This document shows, one piece after another, positions 35,151 to 46,969 of a stretch of 64,000 nt of DNA. Location: positions 46,252,767 through 46,316,766 of the forward strand of contig NC_041016.1 in the NCBI RefSeq assembly GCF_004193775.1. Direction: 5' to 3'. The stretch comes from Glycine soja (Eukaryota; Streptophyta; Magnoliopsida; Fabales; Fabaceae). Position 1 is the first letter of the stretch; each line of letters starts with the position of its first letter. The position numbers and the translations under genes were made by a program. Under the pieces are notes generated by a model. That model saw only the letters and a program-made list of their open reading frames with translations. It ran no database searches and was not told where the DNA came from.

Positions 35151-38100
35151 ATGTGACTGAAAGCTTGAGAATTGTAGTTCTTTTTGGAATTTTAACAAAT
35201 AATATAAAATACCAAATGAGCATCAGACATATTAAGTCATATTATCGAGAGAAGAGTTTAAGAAATACCTAGATCCATGGAGTTCAATCAAACAAAAACA
35301 CTTGTTTTCCTTCACAACTTTGCATGAAAGGTTTTTTTTTTTGTGAGACCCACACCGTTTTTAAAGATTTCTTTTGTATTTCAATCCAATCAGATTATGG
35401 AAGTTTAATATAACTTAAGTTCCCATTTCTCTTCATTTCATTGATATTTTGACTTCACCAAATAGATCCTTTCAGTGTTAAATATATCATTGTGACTCAT
35501 TTTAGAACAGTTCTTTGATATATCGTTGCTATTGCATTGCCATGACCTTACATTTTTTCTATGAATAAATTTTTTTACAAGTAAAACAAAGCAGGGCAAC
35601 AACATAATTATACATATCTCTCATGTCTGAACATGCCTAATCAATTCAAATCAGCTCTTTTTTTTTTTACCAAACTATACCACAATCAGCTAACAATATT
35701 TTCTTGATATTTTCTCGTTAAATCAAGCATAGCGCAAAGAAGGATGTTATATAGGACATGAAGGTCAATTCATGATAAGCTATTGGCTACTATCAAAACA
35801 AGGGAGTTGAAGAAGTATTTTAATAGGGTACTTTAAGTTGGACTGTTCGGATTCTATCCCAATACCTGAATTTTGTTATTAATTACCATTGAACTTGTGG
35901 AGATAGTGATGCCTTCTAAGTTAATTTGATGTTTTGAACTCTAGATACACATGCATATGCATGGTCATCTAGATCCACAAGTGGCTCACTACTAAAAATT
36001 ATATTTTTTATGACACACATTCTAAGGCAGTTATGTGGAACCGTCTTAGAATGTCACTTGGTGGTAAAGTTGTAATTAGTGGAATTAAAATGACCACGGA
36101 TTTAGTTGAAACTGTTTTAGTTGCCATTTGAATACAAAAAAAAATGACTTGAATATGACAACAGTTATACGGACCATCTTAGAAGGCAACATAGTGACAA
36201 TTTTGTAAATAGAGGGAACAAAAATGACGACGATTTTGCATAAAACCATCATCGTATTTGTTAACTCTATTTAGAAAATTGCCACCCTGTCCATCGTGGT
36301 CTCCCTAACCGCATAGTCTGACCTCACCCACTGTCCCTCCCTCATGCCCTCCCTCACTCAACTTATGTACTCACATGTGTCGTGTGTATCATGCCCTCAC
36401 TCCCCCCAACTGACCAACAGTTGAACTGCCTCCCGTGTGTTGTGCTGCCTATCGTGTGCCATCACCGTCAAACAAGTAAGTACCCATTAAAATCCTTGAG
36501 CTCTCTTCCTTGACCTTCTAGGTTAGGGCTTTTCTTGTCATGAGTGTGTACAACACCAATGCACTGTTGATTCAATTAGCCCATTAAACTCCTTGAACCT
36601 GACAAGCCCACAATTGTACCATGAGTATTTGTTGGTGTGAGTGATTTGTATGAACTACTAGTACCTAGCCTTATAGTGTACACATATAATTGAATATCAG
36701 AGCCTGATTTTAGTTTATACTTTCCAAAAGCAGAGGTGGGGGGAGAGGGTTCCCTCCATGGAGTTCATCCATTGTACCACTTTTCGATTGCTGATGGAAC
36801 TATCACATATTAGCTTCGTCAAGTGTAATGAGTAGGATTAGTGGCTTTGTTAAAATTGACAGAAATACCTGGTGTTTGTTGGTTGGCTTAAAGCATGTAA
36901 TGTCACAATAATCTTACCCGTGTATATGAATGTTGTCTTTAGCAGCTAAGCTTGCCTTGAATTGATTACTATGGTTATGATGACCAACAAGTTAAGTGAA
37001 TCAATTTTGTAGTGCAATAGTTCCAAGTTTGGAACATGAAGTGTTAAATTGTAGTGCAATGTGTTAAACATGTTTTAGAAGTCATTGGTATTGTATAATT
37101 CATGAGCAATGTCTATGTGCAAAATTTGTTTTAGGGGTTGGACTTCAATTAGGAAGGTGAGGCCCTAACGGATTCTTTGAAGTCTAGGCATAGGGGTAAA
37201 TACACTCGGTTTGAGTGCTCCTTTAAGTCTATGTTGATCCCATATGGTTGAAGCATTCTCGCAAAATAGAGTGACCCTAACTAGTCACCTTATGATTTTA
37301 CTTAGTGAGATTGACTTGATATACCCATTGTGTGGCGTGTCTTGTTATGTCTCCTAAGCGCCCAATGTAGTTTTTCACTATCATGGTACCAAACTGCATA
37401 TAAGTTTGAGTCTTAGTATAATTGTTACATAACTTCTGTGAATTGTTTATTATAAAATTGGAGAGTGTTGTTGCGTCTTGATTCGAGTGTGTGATTCATG
37501 TGTAATGTGCTTGGTGATTGAAAAATGAATTTTAAATGATGAAGTGGTGAAGTGACGTGGATTGTGTTAAGTTGAGCTATGTTATAAATATTTCTATAAT
37601 GTATTTTTATTATGTCTTTGTTTTTCTGTATTTTATTTAGAAATGTGATAACTCACTCACTATGTGTTGTTTATGTTTGGATCCTATGTTGATCTCAAAC
37701 CTTGTGTTCGGGGAAGCAGATGACTAGGTGGATGACTTTAAAGAACCTCATGCTAGAGGACACTAGGACACAATGCTTTGATAAGATGTGATATTAGGGC
37801 ATGTGTTTCTATTTTAATTGCATGATGTTGCAAACATGTATTTTACTTTATTTTATTCCACTATTTAACTTGAGTTCTTTTGTAAACTTGGACGACCTTG
37901 TTTTGAGTCAAAGATGGTTTTAATAAGTTTTATTTGGCAATAGTGATTTGAATCTGACCCTTTTACCCACGTGAATTAGTTTAAGTAATTTGAATAAAAT
38001 TGATTTAATTAAATTTCATAGTTTCTCTTGCTCTTGCACCGTACCTAGTTTATGTTTGTATGTTTTGATACACATCAAATCTCCATTTTTTTAATACAAA
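35150..38100. other. Mixed non-coding and transposon-derived sequence, including an orphan CACTA end
   Basis: At 35987 CACTACTAAAAATTATA begins a different CACTA subfamily, with subterminal words such as 'CCGTCTTAGAATG' and 'TTCTAAGGCAGTTAT'. No partner end was found. A C-rich, leader-like stretch at 36290-36480 ends in GTAAG. From about 37100 the sequence resembles non-coding parts of Ty3/Gypsy elements ('CATGCTAGAGGACACTAGG', 37750). I see no gene. Confidence 0.45.
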
Positions 38101-39875
38101 ATTTTGGTATAAATCAGGAAGGACACTTGTGTTGTGTTTCCTAAGGTATCTAATCCCAATCAGGTTAGTCTTAATATATGATTGTCATAGTAACTTATAA
38201 CCAATGTTGTATTGCATGATTAAGTCAATGGCCAAGATTTCTTATGTTAAGTGCCATGTTGAAACAAATTTATCTAGGAGTCTAGGCTAGACCTTAAACT
38301 CAATAGGATGGTGTCTCGTTATCAACAGGACACCTTGCCAATTAGCTTCATTTGTTTTGTTGATATAATGATACTAGGATATTAAGATCAACTCATTTTA
38401 AACCTTCAATCTCATGGCATAATTAGAGTAGGTTGTTATTATGTTTTATCCAACGAAGGACATTTGCAAGTTGTTTACAATGCAAAGAAACTTTCTAGTC
38501 TAGTAATTTCTAAGAAAAAGCAAAAGGCAGAGCACATACATGATATCGATCACTAAGGACTTTAGTAAGCTTATAACGTGGTTGGGTTAACAAGAAAATC
38601 ATGGTTTTTCTTAGATTCAAACACTTAGGTTCAAGGAGAGCATTCACCTATTCCTTGTCTACTTAAAGAACCACTTTTTCTTTGACCTCCCAACCTTTAT
38701 TGACATGCCACAATTAACAGTGCCCAAAGGTTTTTTTTTTTTGGTATGCATTTGCTTTCAACTCATATTTCCCCCTTTTTTTTCTACGATGATAGGTATT
38801 ACAAAAGAATGTAGTTCTGATTCTCTATGTGTTTGTTACTCATATTCCTGGAACATAATTTACCCAAAACACTCCCCCAAAGTTGGAACAAATTTGTCTT
38901 GATCCATAATAATGCTCTCCTATAGCCTAAGGTTGGGTGCACAAAAATAGCATTTGCATTTTGCTCAGGGTTCAATGACACATTCATTCACATTTAGGCT
39001 CAAAAGGGTGCAAGGGATTCAATCATTCATTAACATAGGGTAACTATTTGGCTAAGTGGCTGAAATTAAAATAAACAACAAGGCCTTGATCATATCCACA
39101 TCATGTATGCACTCAAGCAGTTCAAGAATTATGCAAAATTGAAAAAATGAAATCAGTCGCTCTCTGGAAATTAAGGTGCACACAACTCACATGGTAATGT
39201 GAAGCATTTATTTTTTCATCCATAATTTATTGTTATGCAAGCTAACCAACTCACTCACGTGCATTTAATTCGCAAAACAATCAATCAACAATAAAGCGTG
39301 CTCACTCAAAATCGGAAATTTCACAACATTAATCATCAGTACGCAATCTATCAATCATGCAATCAATTCAACCAAACATGCCAAAATAAAACCACAAGAA
39401 ATTTTGAATTTTTTTTTTTGGCTAAGCCTGAACTTGTGCGCTAAGCCCAGACTTGTGTGCTAAGCCCAAACAATTAATTCTAGCTCCAAAGACATTATTG
39501 GGCTTAGCGCACCACATTGGGCTTAGTTGCCCATGCGTGCTAAGCGCACACTGCTGAGTGCATAGCATAATTAGACAATAAACAACAACAACAAAAACAT
39601 TTGTACTCAAATTAACAAGCACAAATATTCACAGAATCATGGGCATAACCAAAATCGACCTAACATCAAGACATCAACAAATAAACCAACTAACACAATT
39701 ATTAAACGTCACTAGCTTGACGGCCAAATACTTCAAGGTGGCATGAAGGTCACATAGAAAACATTTTCCTTGCATTTTCAATTCTCAGCTAGAAACTCCA
39801 TGAAAATCATGTATCCTTGAAATTCCTTCCATATTATTGCAAGGGAAGTGTTGGTGATCAAGGAGAAAATGACGC

Positions 39876-40595
39876 TTAAATATTTATCACATTCTCCATG
39901 CATTTCTTGTCAATCAATTGATGAGGAGCGGTATTGACTTGGAGAATACTTTCTTGTCGAAATTTTACTTGTGAGCACTCCTCCCATTGTTGTGCTTTCT
40001 CCTCATTTTTTTCTTCATCTTTTTCTCTTGAATCATGCTCTTCTACAAGGCTTTCCTCATGAGCTTCAACTTCTGCAAAGTTTTCTTCACTTGTGGCCAC
40101 AAATTTGGCCACTTCTTCTGCTAGCTTACCAACTTGAATTTCTAAACTTTTAAATGCTCGTTGAGTAGATTCAGTTGTTTCCGTGAATTGCTTCAATAGA
40201 TTATCTAGATTAGAACCTCTTTCTTCTTCATAATGATTGTAGGGTTGTAACTCTTGCTCCCATTGATAATTTTCTATGGAGTAGCTCTTGCCAACATGAA
40301 TTTCCTGATTTTGCATTGAGTTTTGATTGGCTTTAGAGCTAGCATGGTATGCCATGAATTCCGCAAACACACCTTCAAGATTAGGAGTTCTTTCTTCTTC
40401 ATATTGATTGTAAGGGAGTAACTCTTGTCCCCACCAAGAGTTATTCATGGAGTAGAGATGACAATTGTCATTACAATGCTCTCCTCCACAAAAATCATAA
40501 TTTATCGGTGGTGAGTGACTGACCCTTGATTGTCGACTATCAAGATACTCAGTCCACCTCTTAAAAAGATCTTCCATCCTTACAATGTCTTCCAT
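39876..40595 (-). CDS. Gag-like protein of a Ty3/Gypsy remnant, 239 codons
   Basis: The open frame starts with ATG about 180 bases inside the primer-binding site. Near residue 35, DFCGGEHCNDNCHL resembles the knuckle of Athila/Tat gag (usually CDFCGGxHxNGxC). Two related segments follow: QELLPYNQYEEERTPNLEG and QELQPYNHYEEERGSNLDN, each leading to an I.VGK motif (IHVGK, IQVGKLAEEV). This indicates an internal duplication. The C-terminal third is very acidic (EEHDSREKDEEKNEEKAQQ). It corresponds only to the gag C-terminal region. The capsid part is missing, so function is doubtful even though the frame is intact. Confidence 0.6.
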   Translation of the reverse strand: MEDIVRMEDLFKRWTEYLDSRQSRVSHSPPINYDFCGGEHCNDNCHLYSMNNSWWGQELLPYNQYEEERTPNLEGVFAEFMAYHASSKANQNSMQNQEIHVGKSYSIENYQWEQELQPYNHYEEERGSNLDNLLKQFTETTESTQRAFKSLEIQVGKLAEEVAKFVATSEENFAEVEAHEESLVEEHDSREKDEEKNEEKAQQWEECSQVKFRQESILQVNTAPHQLIDKKCMENVINI

Positions 40596-40778
40596 GGATT
40601 AAGTTCTTCTGAGGTTCCACCCTGCAAGCATAGAATCTCAAGAAAAAAAGTCTTTTTTTTTAATGTAAGAGTGAATAAAGAAAAATAGAAAATAGTTAAA
40701 AATAAAAATAAAAGTTAAAAGATAAAATTGATTGCTTTAAAATTGAACTATGCAAACAACCAAGTACGAAGAACAAAG

Positions 40779-40796
40779 TCCTCGGCAACAGCGCCA
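40779..40796 (-). other. Primer-binding site, tRNA-Asp type
   Basis: The minus strand reads TGGCGCTGTTGCCGAGGA. This differs by two bases from TGGCGCCGTTGCCGGGGA, the site used by Athila/Tat elements. It lies six bases inside the inferred LTR end (TGTTCGCGG at 40803). Confidence 0.8.
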
Positions 40797-40802
40797 AAAA
40801 CT

Positions 40803-41884
40803 TGTTCGCGGCAAAAACTTGTTTCGCTAAATGAATTAATCTGTGATGCTAATCAGTAAGTATACTGAGTCGCACAAGTAATATAAAACAGTAAGAACCG
40901 GGTATCGAATCTCAGTGAACTTGTTTCATTCTAAAAATATGTGTTCAATGAGTAAACATTTGTGTAAAGCAAGTGACTATAAAAAGAAGTTATGTCTACA
41001 AGTCTAAAGTAACTACAAAATTAACTATCTAGCAATGAGAGATAAAACAAATGATTAAAAACGTTGGGTCATTCTACTAAACCTATTTGATGTTACTAAG
41101 TATTTTCTCCATTTAAGGTTGTTTTAGTGTTATATGCCGAAAATAACTACCCAAACCACGATTCCTCGAGTGAATGAGCCTAACTCTATTTAAACTTTGT
41201 TCTAGATCCTTCGTCGAACTAAGCCTAAACGAGTTGCATTAAGATTACGACTTAAAATAAACTAAATCCCTACACTTTGTGTCAAGACATACAGTTCTCT
41301 AGCCTGCTCTATCAAGTTCTAAGGATTTAAAGCACTTCCCAGTACTATAAATCCTAACTTTACACATAAATAGGTGATCAAGACACGAGCATGCAAGAAA
41401 TAAGCACAGATAGAAGCAATGAACACATAAAAACAACTTCAAATAGATAGTAAGAAAATATTACATCAATGTTCAGTAAAAATCCCCAACAAGAGGCTTA
41501 GCCTTCGATTGCAAGGTAGTTACTTTGAGCACCAAGAAGAGATTTTTGGAAGGGAAACTGAGTTTACAAATGGTGAGGATGTCTTTTCCACCTTTAGAAA
41601 CCTAGAATCACTCCCAAAACCTAAAACTATCTTGTAGCTGAAGCTCTATCATTTTGGTTTCTTCTCTTTCAGACCTCTCTTCAGTATATATCATTTTCAC
41701 TAATCTTCATTGTTTTAAAAGGTCTTGAATGTTTTAGATTCTGAAGGCTCGCTTAGTGCGATTTGCTCGCTAAGTGTGAGTAAGTGAATTTTGGCTTAGC
41801 GAGCTGGGCGCGCTAAGCGCGAGAAGGGACAAACTCCAGGCTGGGAGAGCTGGTGGCGCACTGAGTGTGAAACCTACTGATTGA
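40803..41884 (-). repeat. Ty3/Gypsy LTR
   Basis: It starts at TGTTCGCGGCAAAAACTTG next to the primer-binding site. Near the other end it contains 'GCTTAGCGAGCTGGGCGCGC' (41783-41802), and a minus-strand TATATA near 41690. The outer limit is placed where similarity to 15960 begins, so it is approximate. Confidence 0.6.
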
Positions 41885-42899
41885 TCCTCTTCTAAGGTTT
41901 CCCAACGCGCTAAGGGATGGAGTGCAAGGAAGACAGTCAGAGTGACAACAATTCGGTGGAAGAATAACAGTGGGCAAGGAAGGGAGTGTAAGGGCGATGA
42001 GGGAGACACTATGAGAGTAAAGCACATCGAGGGAGAAGGGAGTAAGAGCAAAGTGCAAATATGTACTTTTAGAGTTTTGTTATGTGTGAAGGTTTTAAGA
42101 ATGGTTTCCCTACAACCGTTCTAAAAACAAAGTCTTTATTTTCAAAAATGTCACTGCATTTTTTTTTTCTAGAATGGGGCGTTTATAATCATTCTAAAAA
42201 GCTACTCTAAAATCCCATCTTTGCACTAGTGTGTATATTACCTTTTTCTCCAATGCACCATTGTATGAAATAATTTTGTGTTACTCTCTAAACAGTTCTT
42301 GACTTTTGTCTTAGCAACAACTCATTACCCTATTGCCTCCCAAAACAATTCTGGTAAATTCTTTTTAAGACATAAGCACCCCAACCTTTGAGTTTCTTTT
42401 TAAGACATAAGCACCCCAACCTTCTACATGTAGGGTAGACCATGTTTCATTGATATATTTTTCAAGGCTTTTATCTTTCTTCTAACAATCAAGTACCTTG
42501 AGAAGGCTATAACACAAAAAATGCCATTCAGCTGCCAACAAAATCAATTGATAAATTGGTCGCTAAAAATATGGTCCCAAAAACCCAAGTTGCTAAACCA
42601 TTAGCTTTTGAAGTTTTAATTTCATCAGTCACTATCCAGCTACTGATGTAATTGGTCACTATTATAAACTATTTTGGGGCCGGTGGTTGTCTCTTTTCTT
42701 GACTTAAGAGTAATACAACCACCAAACATCTATCTCTAATTCATTCGCTAATTTTATTTAAATTATTTGAAAATATAATTCTGGAAAGTCCTATTAGTCT
42801 CCATGTTGATGACTACATTATGATAAAAAAAATGCATTGAAAAATTTAATAATTTAATATTTAGGAAAAATAGGGTAGTTACCATTTTGATCGCTAAAT
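41885..42899. repeat. Linker L1, copy B (left of element C)
   Basis: It matches 15960-17094, including the CTTTGCACTAGTG terminus (ending 42231) and the LINE fragment, which here has a deletion and a short repeated word 'TTTTTAAGACATAAGCACCC' near 42362 and 42390. It continues after element C at 47383. Confidence 0.85.
42245..42520 (-). pseudogene. L1-type LINE ORF2 fragment (copy B)
   Basis: Counterpart of 16320-16765, shortened by an internal deletion of about 240 bp that removed the middle of the fragment. The end carrying the LFHTMVHW-like piece is kept. Non-functional. Confidence 0.5.
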
Positions 42900-42919
42900 C
42901 ACTACTAAAAAAATGAGTT

Positions 42920-43235
42920 TTAACATCGTTCTATTAACATCGGTTACTTGAAAACTGACGTCGTTAAGCACTTACAACATCGGTTTTCAAATAACCGATG
43001 TTAAAATTGAATTTAGTGTAATTTTAACATTGGATATTTGAAAACCGATGTTGTAAGTGCTTAACGACATCGGTTTTCAAGTAACCAATGTTAAAAAAAT
43101 TCAGTTTTAACATCGGTTATTTGAAAATCGATGTTAAAATCGCACTAAATTCAGTTTTAACATTGGTTATTTAAAAACCGATGTTGTAAGTGCTTAACGA
43201 CATCGATTTTCAAATAACCGATGTTAATATAAAAA
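42920..43235. repeat. Subterminal repeats of element C, left
   Basis: Repeats of 'AACATCGGTTATTTGAAAA' and its inverse, about every 45-60 bp, often paired as perfect hairpins around a TTTAA-like centre. They match the right array (46970-47370). Confidence 0.9.
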
Positions 43236-43784
43236 ATTTTTCTTTAATTATTTATATATTTTTAAAAAAATCATATGTTGAGTTATTAATTATATTTTAA
43301 TTTTAAAAAATATAATAATTAATAAACAATAACAAATTCAAAAGGTAAGCATTTAAAAATAAAACTAAAATTTTAAAATAAATTTTGTTTATCATTTGAA
43401 TATAACACACATTTATATAAATTATTGCATATTAGTTCATTTGAAAAAAACTATTTTTAATAATAGAGTTTAACTTTTATAGAATGTTGGTAAAAACAAT
43501 TATATCTTATAAAAATTAATATTTATTATTAATACACTACAATAAAAATTAAAAATTATTACTAATACACTACAAGAAATTTTTTTTTTATAGAAGGTTG
43601 AATTTAAAGATATTGTTACAGTTCCACTTCCAAACCCACCATATTTGAGCAAGGTACTATGTCAGGTCTAATAGATTTATAAGAGTAAATAAACAATGTC
43701 TAAGATAATTTGATTATAAAGTCTCATGAAAAAGTTACTGTTTTGCATAATCTACTTTTCTCTTTATATTAATGCATGGTTTTT

Positions 43785-44140
43785 GATAACTGCTAAGTAT
43801 GAGTTATTTTATAATAAAAATATATTAAAAATATCGTTGAAAATATTTATTTAGCAGTTATTTTTTGCTTAAATGATAAAAATTGATACTTTTATTATTT
43901 ATGCCTTGGAGATATGAAAAGATAAGATTACAAGATCCAAAAAATATTTTCAAATTAGCTCATATTTAGTAGATATCAATATCTTTTGGATCTTGTAATC
44001 TTATCTTTTCATATCTCCAAGCCATAAATAATAAAAAATATCAATTTTTATCATTTAAGCCAAAAATAACTGTTAAATAAATATTTTCAATATATTTTTA
44101 TTATAAAATAATTTATATTTAGCAATTAACAATTTTTTTA
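43785..44140. mobile_element. Foldback MITE nested in element C
   Basis: Two arms of about 150-160 bp are inverted copies: 'GAGATATGAAAAGATAAGAT' (43911-43930) pairs with 'ATCTTATCTTTTCATATCTC' (43998-44017), and outward 'AAATGATAAAAATTGATA' pairs with 'TATCAATTTTTATCATTT'. The central spacer is about 40 bp. The structure is almost entirely self-complementary and AT-rich. It has no coding potential. The target duplication is not clear, so the superfamily is not assigned. Confidence 0.85.
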
Positions 44141-44667
44141 TTTAATGTGAGTGGAGTAGATTTATATATTTTTATACTTATATTATTATTAATATAAATT
44201 AATTTTATATTATTATTATTATTATTATAAAATAATTTTATATTATTATTATTATTATTTAATTATAAATAAACGTCAACATGACATAAAGTTAATTAGT
44301 TTATAATTTAATTGGATAATAACATAAACGATTCTGTGCAGTACATAACTTTTTTTGGAAAATATGTCTTTTTTTTCTTTCGGGTTTTATATATGTATTT
44401 GAAATTGTTATAGTGCCACTCATTGGTGCAAAGAAGCACACGTTAATAACAGCAGAGCACACATCTTCATTCATCTCTTCAGCACAAAATAGAAAGAAAT
44501 CCAACCCGTGAAGAAAGCAATGCAAAAAATAATAATAATAATAAAATGTTTACCCCCTTTTGTCTGCGCGTGCGTGTGGATCTAGCAGGAAAACAAGGAA
44601 GGGAGGGTTCAATTGAAGATCTGAATTCGCAATGTTAGGGTTTTGAAGGGTTTTTCCATTTTCTTCA

Positions 44668-45738
44668 ATGGTCACGCCCTTTCCCATTCCCGTCACTGCA
44701 GCTCAGGTTTTTCTTCTTCTTCCTCTCTTCTTGTTCTTCTTCTCTTCTTTGATTCGTATCAGCTCATATCAAAAACTTGAATCACGTGTTTTTGGTTTTT
44801 TTTTTTGTTCGTTCAGGTAGAAACGTACTTCATAGGACAATACTATCAGGTGCTTCAAAGCCAACCCGAGTTCATGCACCAGTTTTACTCCGATGCCAGC
44901 ACCATGCTCCATATCGACGGCAATGCCAGAGAAACTGCAGCAGCAATGCTTGTAATTTCTGTTGTTTTTGTTGTTCTGTTGTTAACCCCTATTTTTTTTG
45001 AGGTTTTTGTTATTTTTTGTTTTTGTTTTTGTTTTGGTGTGGTTTGAGAATTGTTAGGTTTTTGTTTCTGTCGTGTGCTATGTTGTTGTGTTGGTCGTTC
45101 GAGTCGGGGGCAAATTGGTTTCCAAATACGCACGGGATTTGTTTGGCGGTGTCGTGTAGTGTTTTTTGTGGCTTGACTACTAGAGAGAGAATTTTGTGGT
45201 ATGCTTTTTGTTAGTGCATTGATGATGAGAAGGGGTGATATGTCAGAATACAGAGCGGCCTTTTTAAGTTGAAAACTTTCAATGGGAGTGTGGGTGCCCA
45301 AATTTAGTGTTCTTGTCTTGACAATTAAGAGCTTGAAAATCCTTAGTATTTCCATTTTTTCTTATTTATCTCCATGTTATATAAGTTTTCCTTCTAATGA
45401 TAAACTACATATTTGGGAAAGCATTTTTATCTTCCTTATCATCTCACTTTTTCTTGGATGATTTTTGTCTATAATGCACTCTTACCATTCTATTAAAAAC
45501 TTACTTTGTTAGAGACTTAAAATGATAAGCCATTCTCTATGCTGATTTAGATTTCTTACATTTTATTATGTCCTTAATTGTTTGAAGGGACTTGGCCTTA
45601 TCTGCAATTGTTTATCTCTAAATACATGTATTAATTATGATTTTTGAATCTAAACTTTTCAATCTTATCCAGGATGTCGGTGTTTGTTACGCATTTGTTG
45701 AATTTGAAAATATGATTGGCGTTCATAATGCAGTCAAG
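44668..45738 (+). pseudogene. Captured G3BP-like (NTF2 + RRM) gene fragment
   Basis: Exon 1 (44668-44706) starts MVTPFPIPVTAAQ after a GC-richer leader. Exon 2 (44817-44951) continues VETYFIGQYYQVLQSQPEF, HQFYSDASTML and IDGNARETAAAML. This is the start of the NTF2-like domain of plant G3BP-type stress-granule proteins. A separate exon at 45673-45738 reads DVGVCYAFVEFENMIGVHNA, resembling the RRM of the same family. The exons between are missing, so most of the NTF2 domain is absent. Splice sites are GT/AG and no stops lie within the exons. It is inside element C. Confidence 0.85.
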
Positions 45739-46334
45739 GTTTGGATTTGCTTTTAAATGATTAGTTTGGGATATGCATTACACTCTTGAATTGTGATGTA
45801 GTAATGCACCTTGACCCAAAGCTAATACTGAACTTGCTATGTTGTCTCAATTAATGTTTATGAAATATCATGTTTGTTTTTTATGTTTGCAGGCAGGATC
45901 TCAATTAATATGTTTTTATATATTATTAAACTCTAGGAAGTAGCTCTGTATGAAACTCTAGAAAACTAAAAAAGGAAAAGATAACACAAGCATTTGAGAA
46001 GAGTAGGACTGGTGATTTTGCAAGCAATCATATAGAAATGTTGTCATGCTCTATTTTTTTATTGTTGTAATTCGCTCTCCTAATGCTTCAATTTTTCAAT
46101 TATCCCTATCATAAATTCTTCTTCAAAGGATGGTTCATATCCTCAACTACTACATCTTGCTTCCCTATCCGGAATACTAAAAGGTAAGCTACTGAATCAA
46201 TTGGCTATAGATAAATTGGTTAATATATGTGGTTGTAACATTCATGGTTTGCAATTAGTCAAATTATTTTGGATTTTTTCTTTCTGAAATCTAATATATT
46301 GATAATTACTCATTTGTTGACAACTGGGATATAG

Positions 46335-46466
46335 GAGCCTTCCACCTAAGGCAAAGAATTTGGTAGTTGTGGGGGATTTGAGAGCTTTTGTCTTTGGTGC
46401 CTACTACTACACCATGAATGGATACAAGATATTTAGCTACCAGAAGGAACAAGTGAAAGAGAGACT
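46335..46466 (+). pseudogene. Captured exon of an unrecognised protein
   Basis: After a GATATAG acceptor the frame reads SLPPKAKNLVVVGDLRAF, then VFGAYYYTMNGYKIFSYQ and KEQVKERL, followed by a GTAAGT donor. Clean splice sites and sensible composition make it a real exon in origin. It does not fit G3BP and I cannot name the family. A shorter exon-like piece ending AAAAG|GTAAGC lies near 46140-46182. Confidence 0.45.
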
Positions 46467-46481
46467 GTAAGTTCACTAAAA

Positions 46482-46790
46482 TTTTGTTATGAATGTGTTT
46501 GTAAGCTCACTGTCATGTTGGATAGAATGCTAGTTTATTTGACTATCTACATGCATATGAGATTTTTTTGGGTGTATAATGGTGGTAATGAGGCTTGTAC
46601 TTAAGATTCCATGCAAACTACTATAACTCCCACTTTTTGTTATGAATGTGTTTGTAAGCTCACTGTCATGTTGGATAGAATGCTAGTTTATTTGACCATC
46701 TACATGCATATGAGATTTTTTTTGGGTGTATAATGGTGGTAATGAGGCTTGTACTTAAGATTCCATGCAAACTACTATAACTCCCACTTT
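46482..46790. repeat. Tandem duplication, two units of about 153 bp
   Basis: The unit from 'TTTTGTTATGAATGTG' to 'ATAACTCCCACTTTTTG' occurs twice in direct succession (46482-46634 and 46635-46790) with only one or two differences. It lies in the intron-like sequence after the exon ending at 46466. Confidence 0.95.
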
Positions 46791-46969
46791 TTGGCCGACC
46801 CTAGTGGTTTGAATAATGAGATCTTTGATTGCCCTTCAAGTTTATATTCTATTATGTTTTAGTTTTAAATGTTAAGGCTTAGTTACAAGTCTGATGACTC
46901 TTTAAATTGAATGCATTATACTGTAACAAACAAACATATAATGCAGTTGAAGATGCTCATTTAAATTTA

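Larger units (their letters stand above)
38100..41884 (-). mobile_element. Ty3/Gypsy element remnant (Athila/Tat-like), minus strand
   Basis: From high to low coordinates: an LTR (40803 to about 41884), a primer-binding site, a gag-like frame (40595-39876), then about 1.8 kb of non-coding sequence with 'GGGCTTAGCGCACC'-type words (39480-39560). No protease, RT or integrase is visible, so it is truncated or of the large non-autonomous (LARD-like) kind. The left boundary is uncertain. It lies exactly between the two copies of the duplicated segment. Confidence 0.6.

Noticed and set aside
38705..38987. Short open frames on both strands around 38.8 kb
   Set aside because: They lie in the non-coding part of the Gypsy remnant, with no motif, and each overlaps another on the opposite strand.
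44885..45355. 156-codon minus-strand open frame rich in Gln, Lys and Thr
   Set aside because: It overlaps the captured G3BP exon and its intron on the opposite strand, and the composition reflects the T-rich intron.
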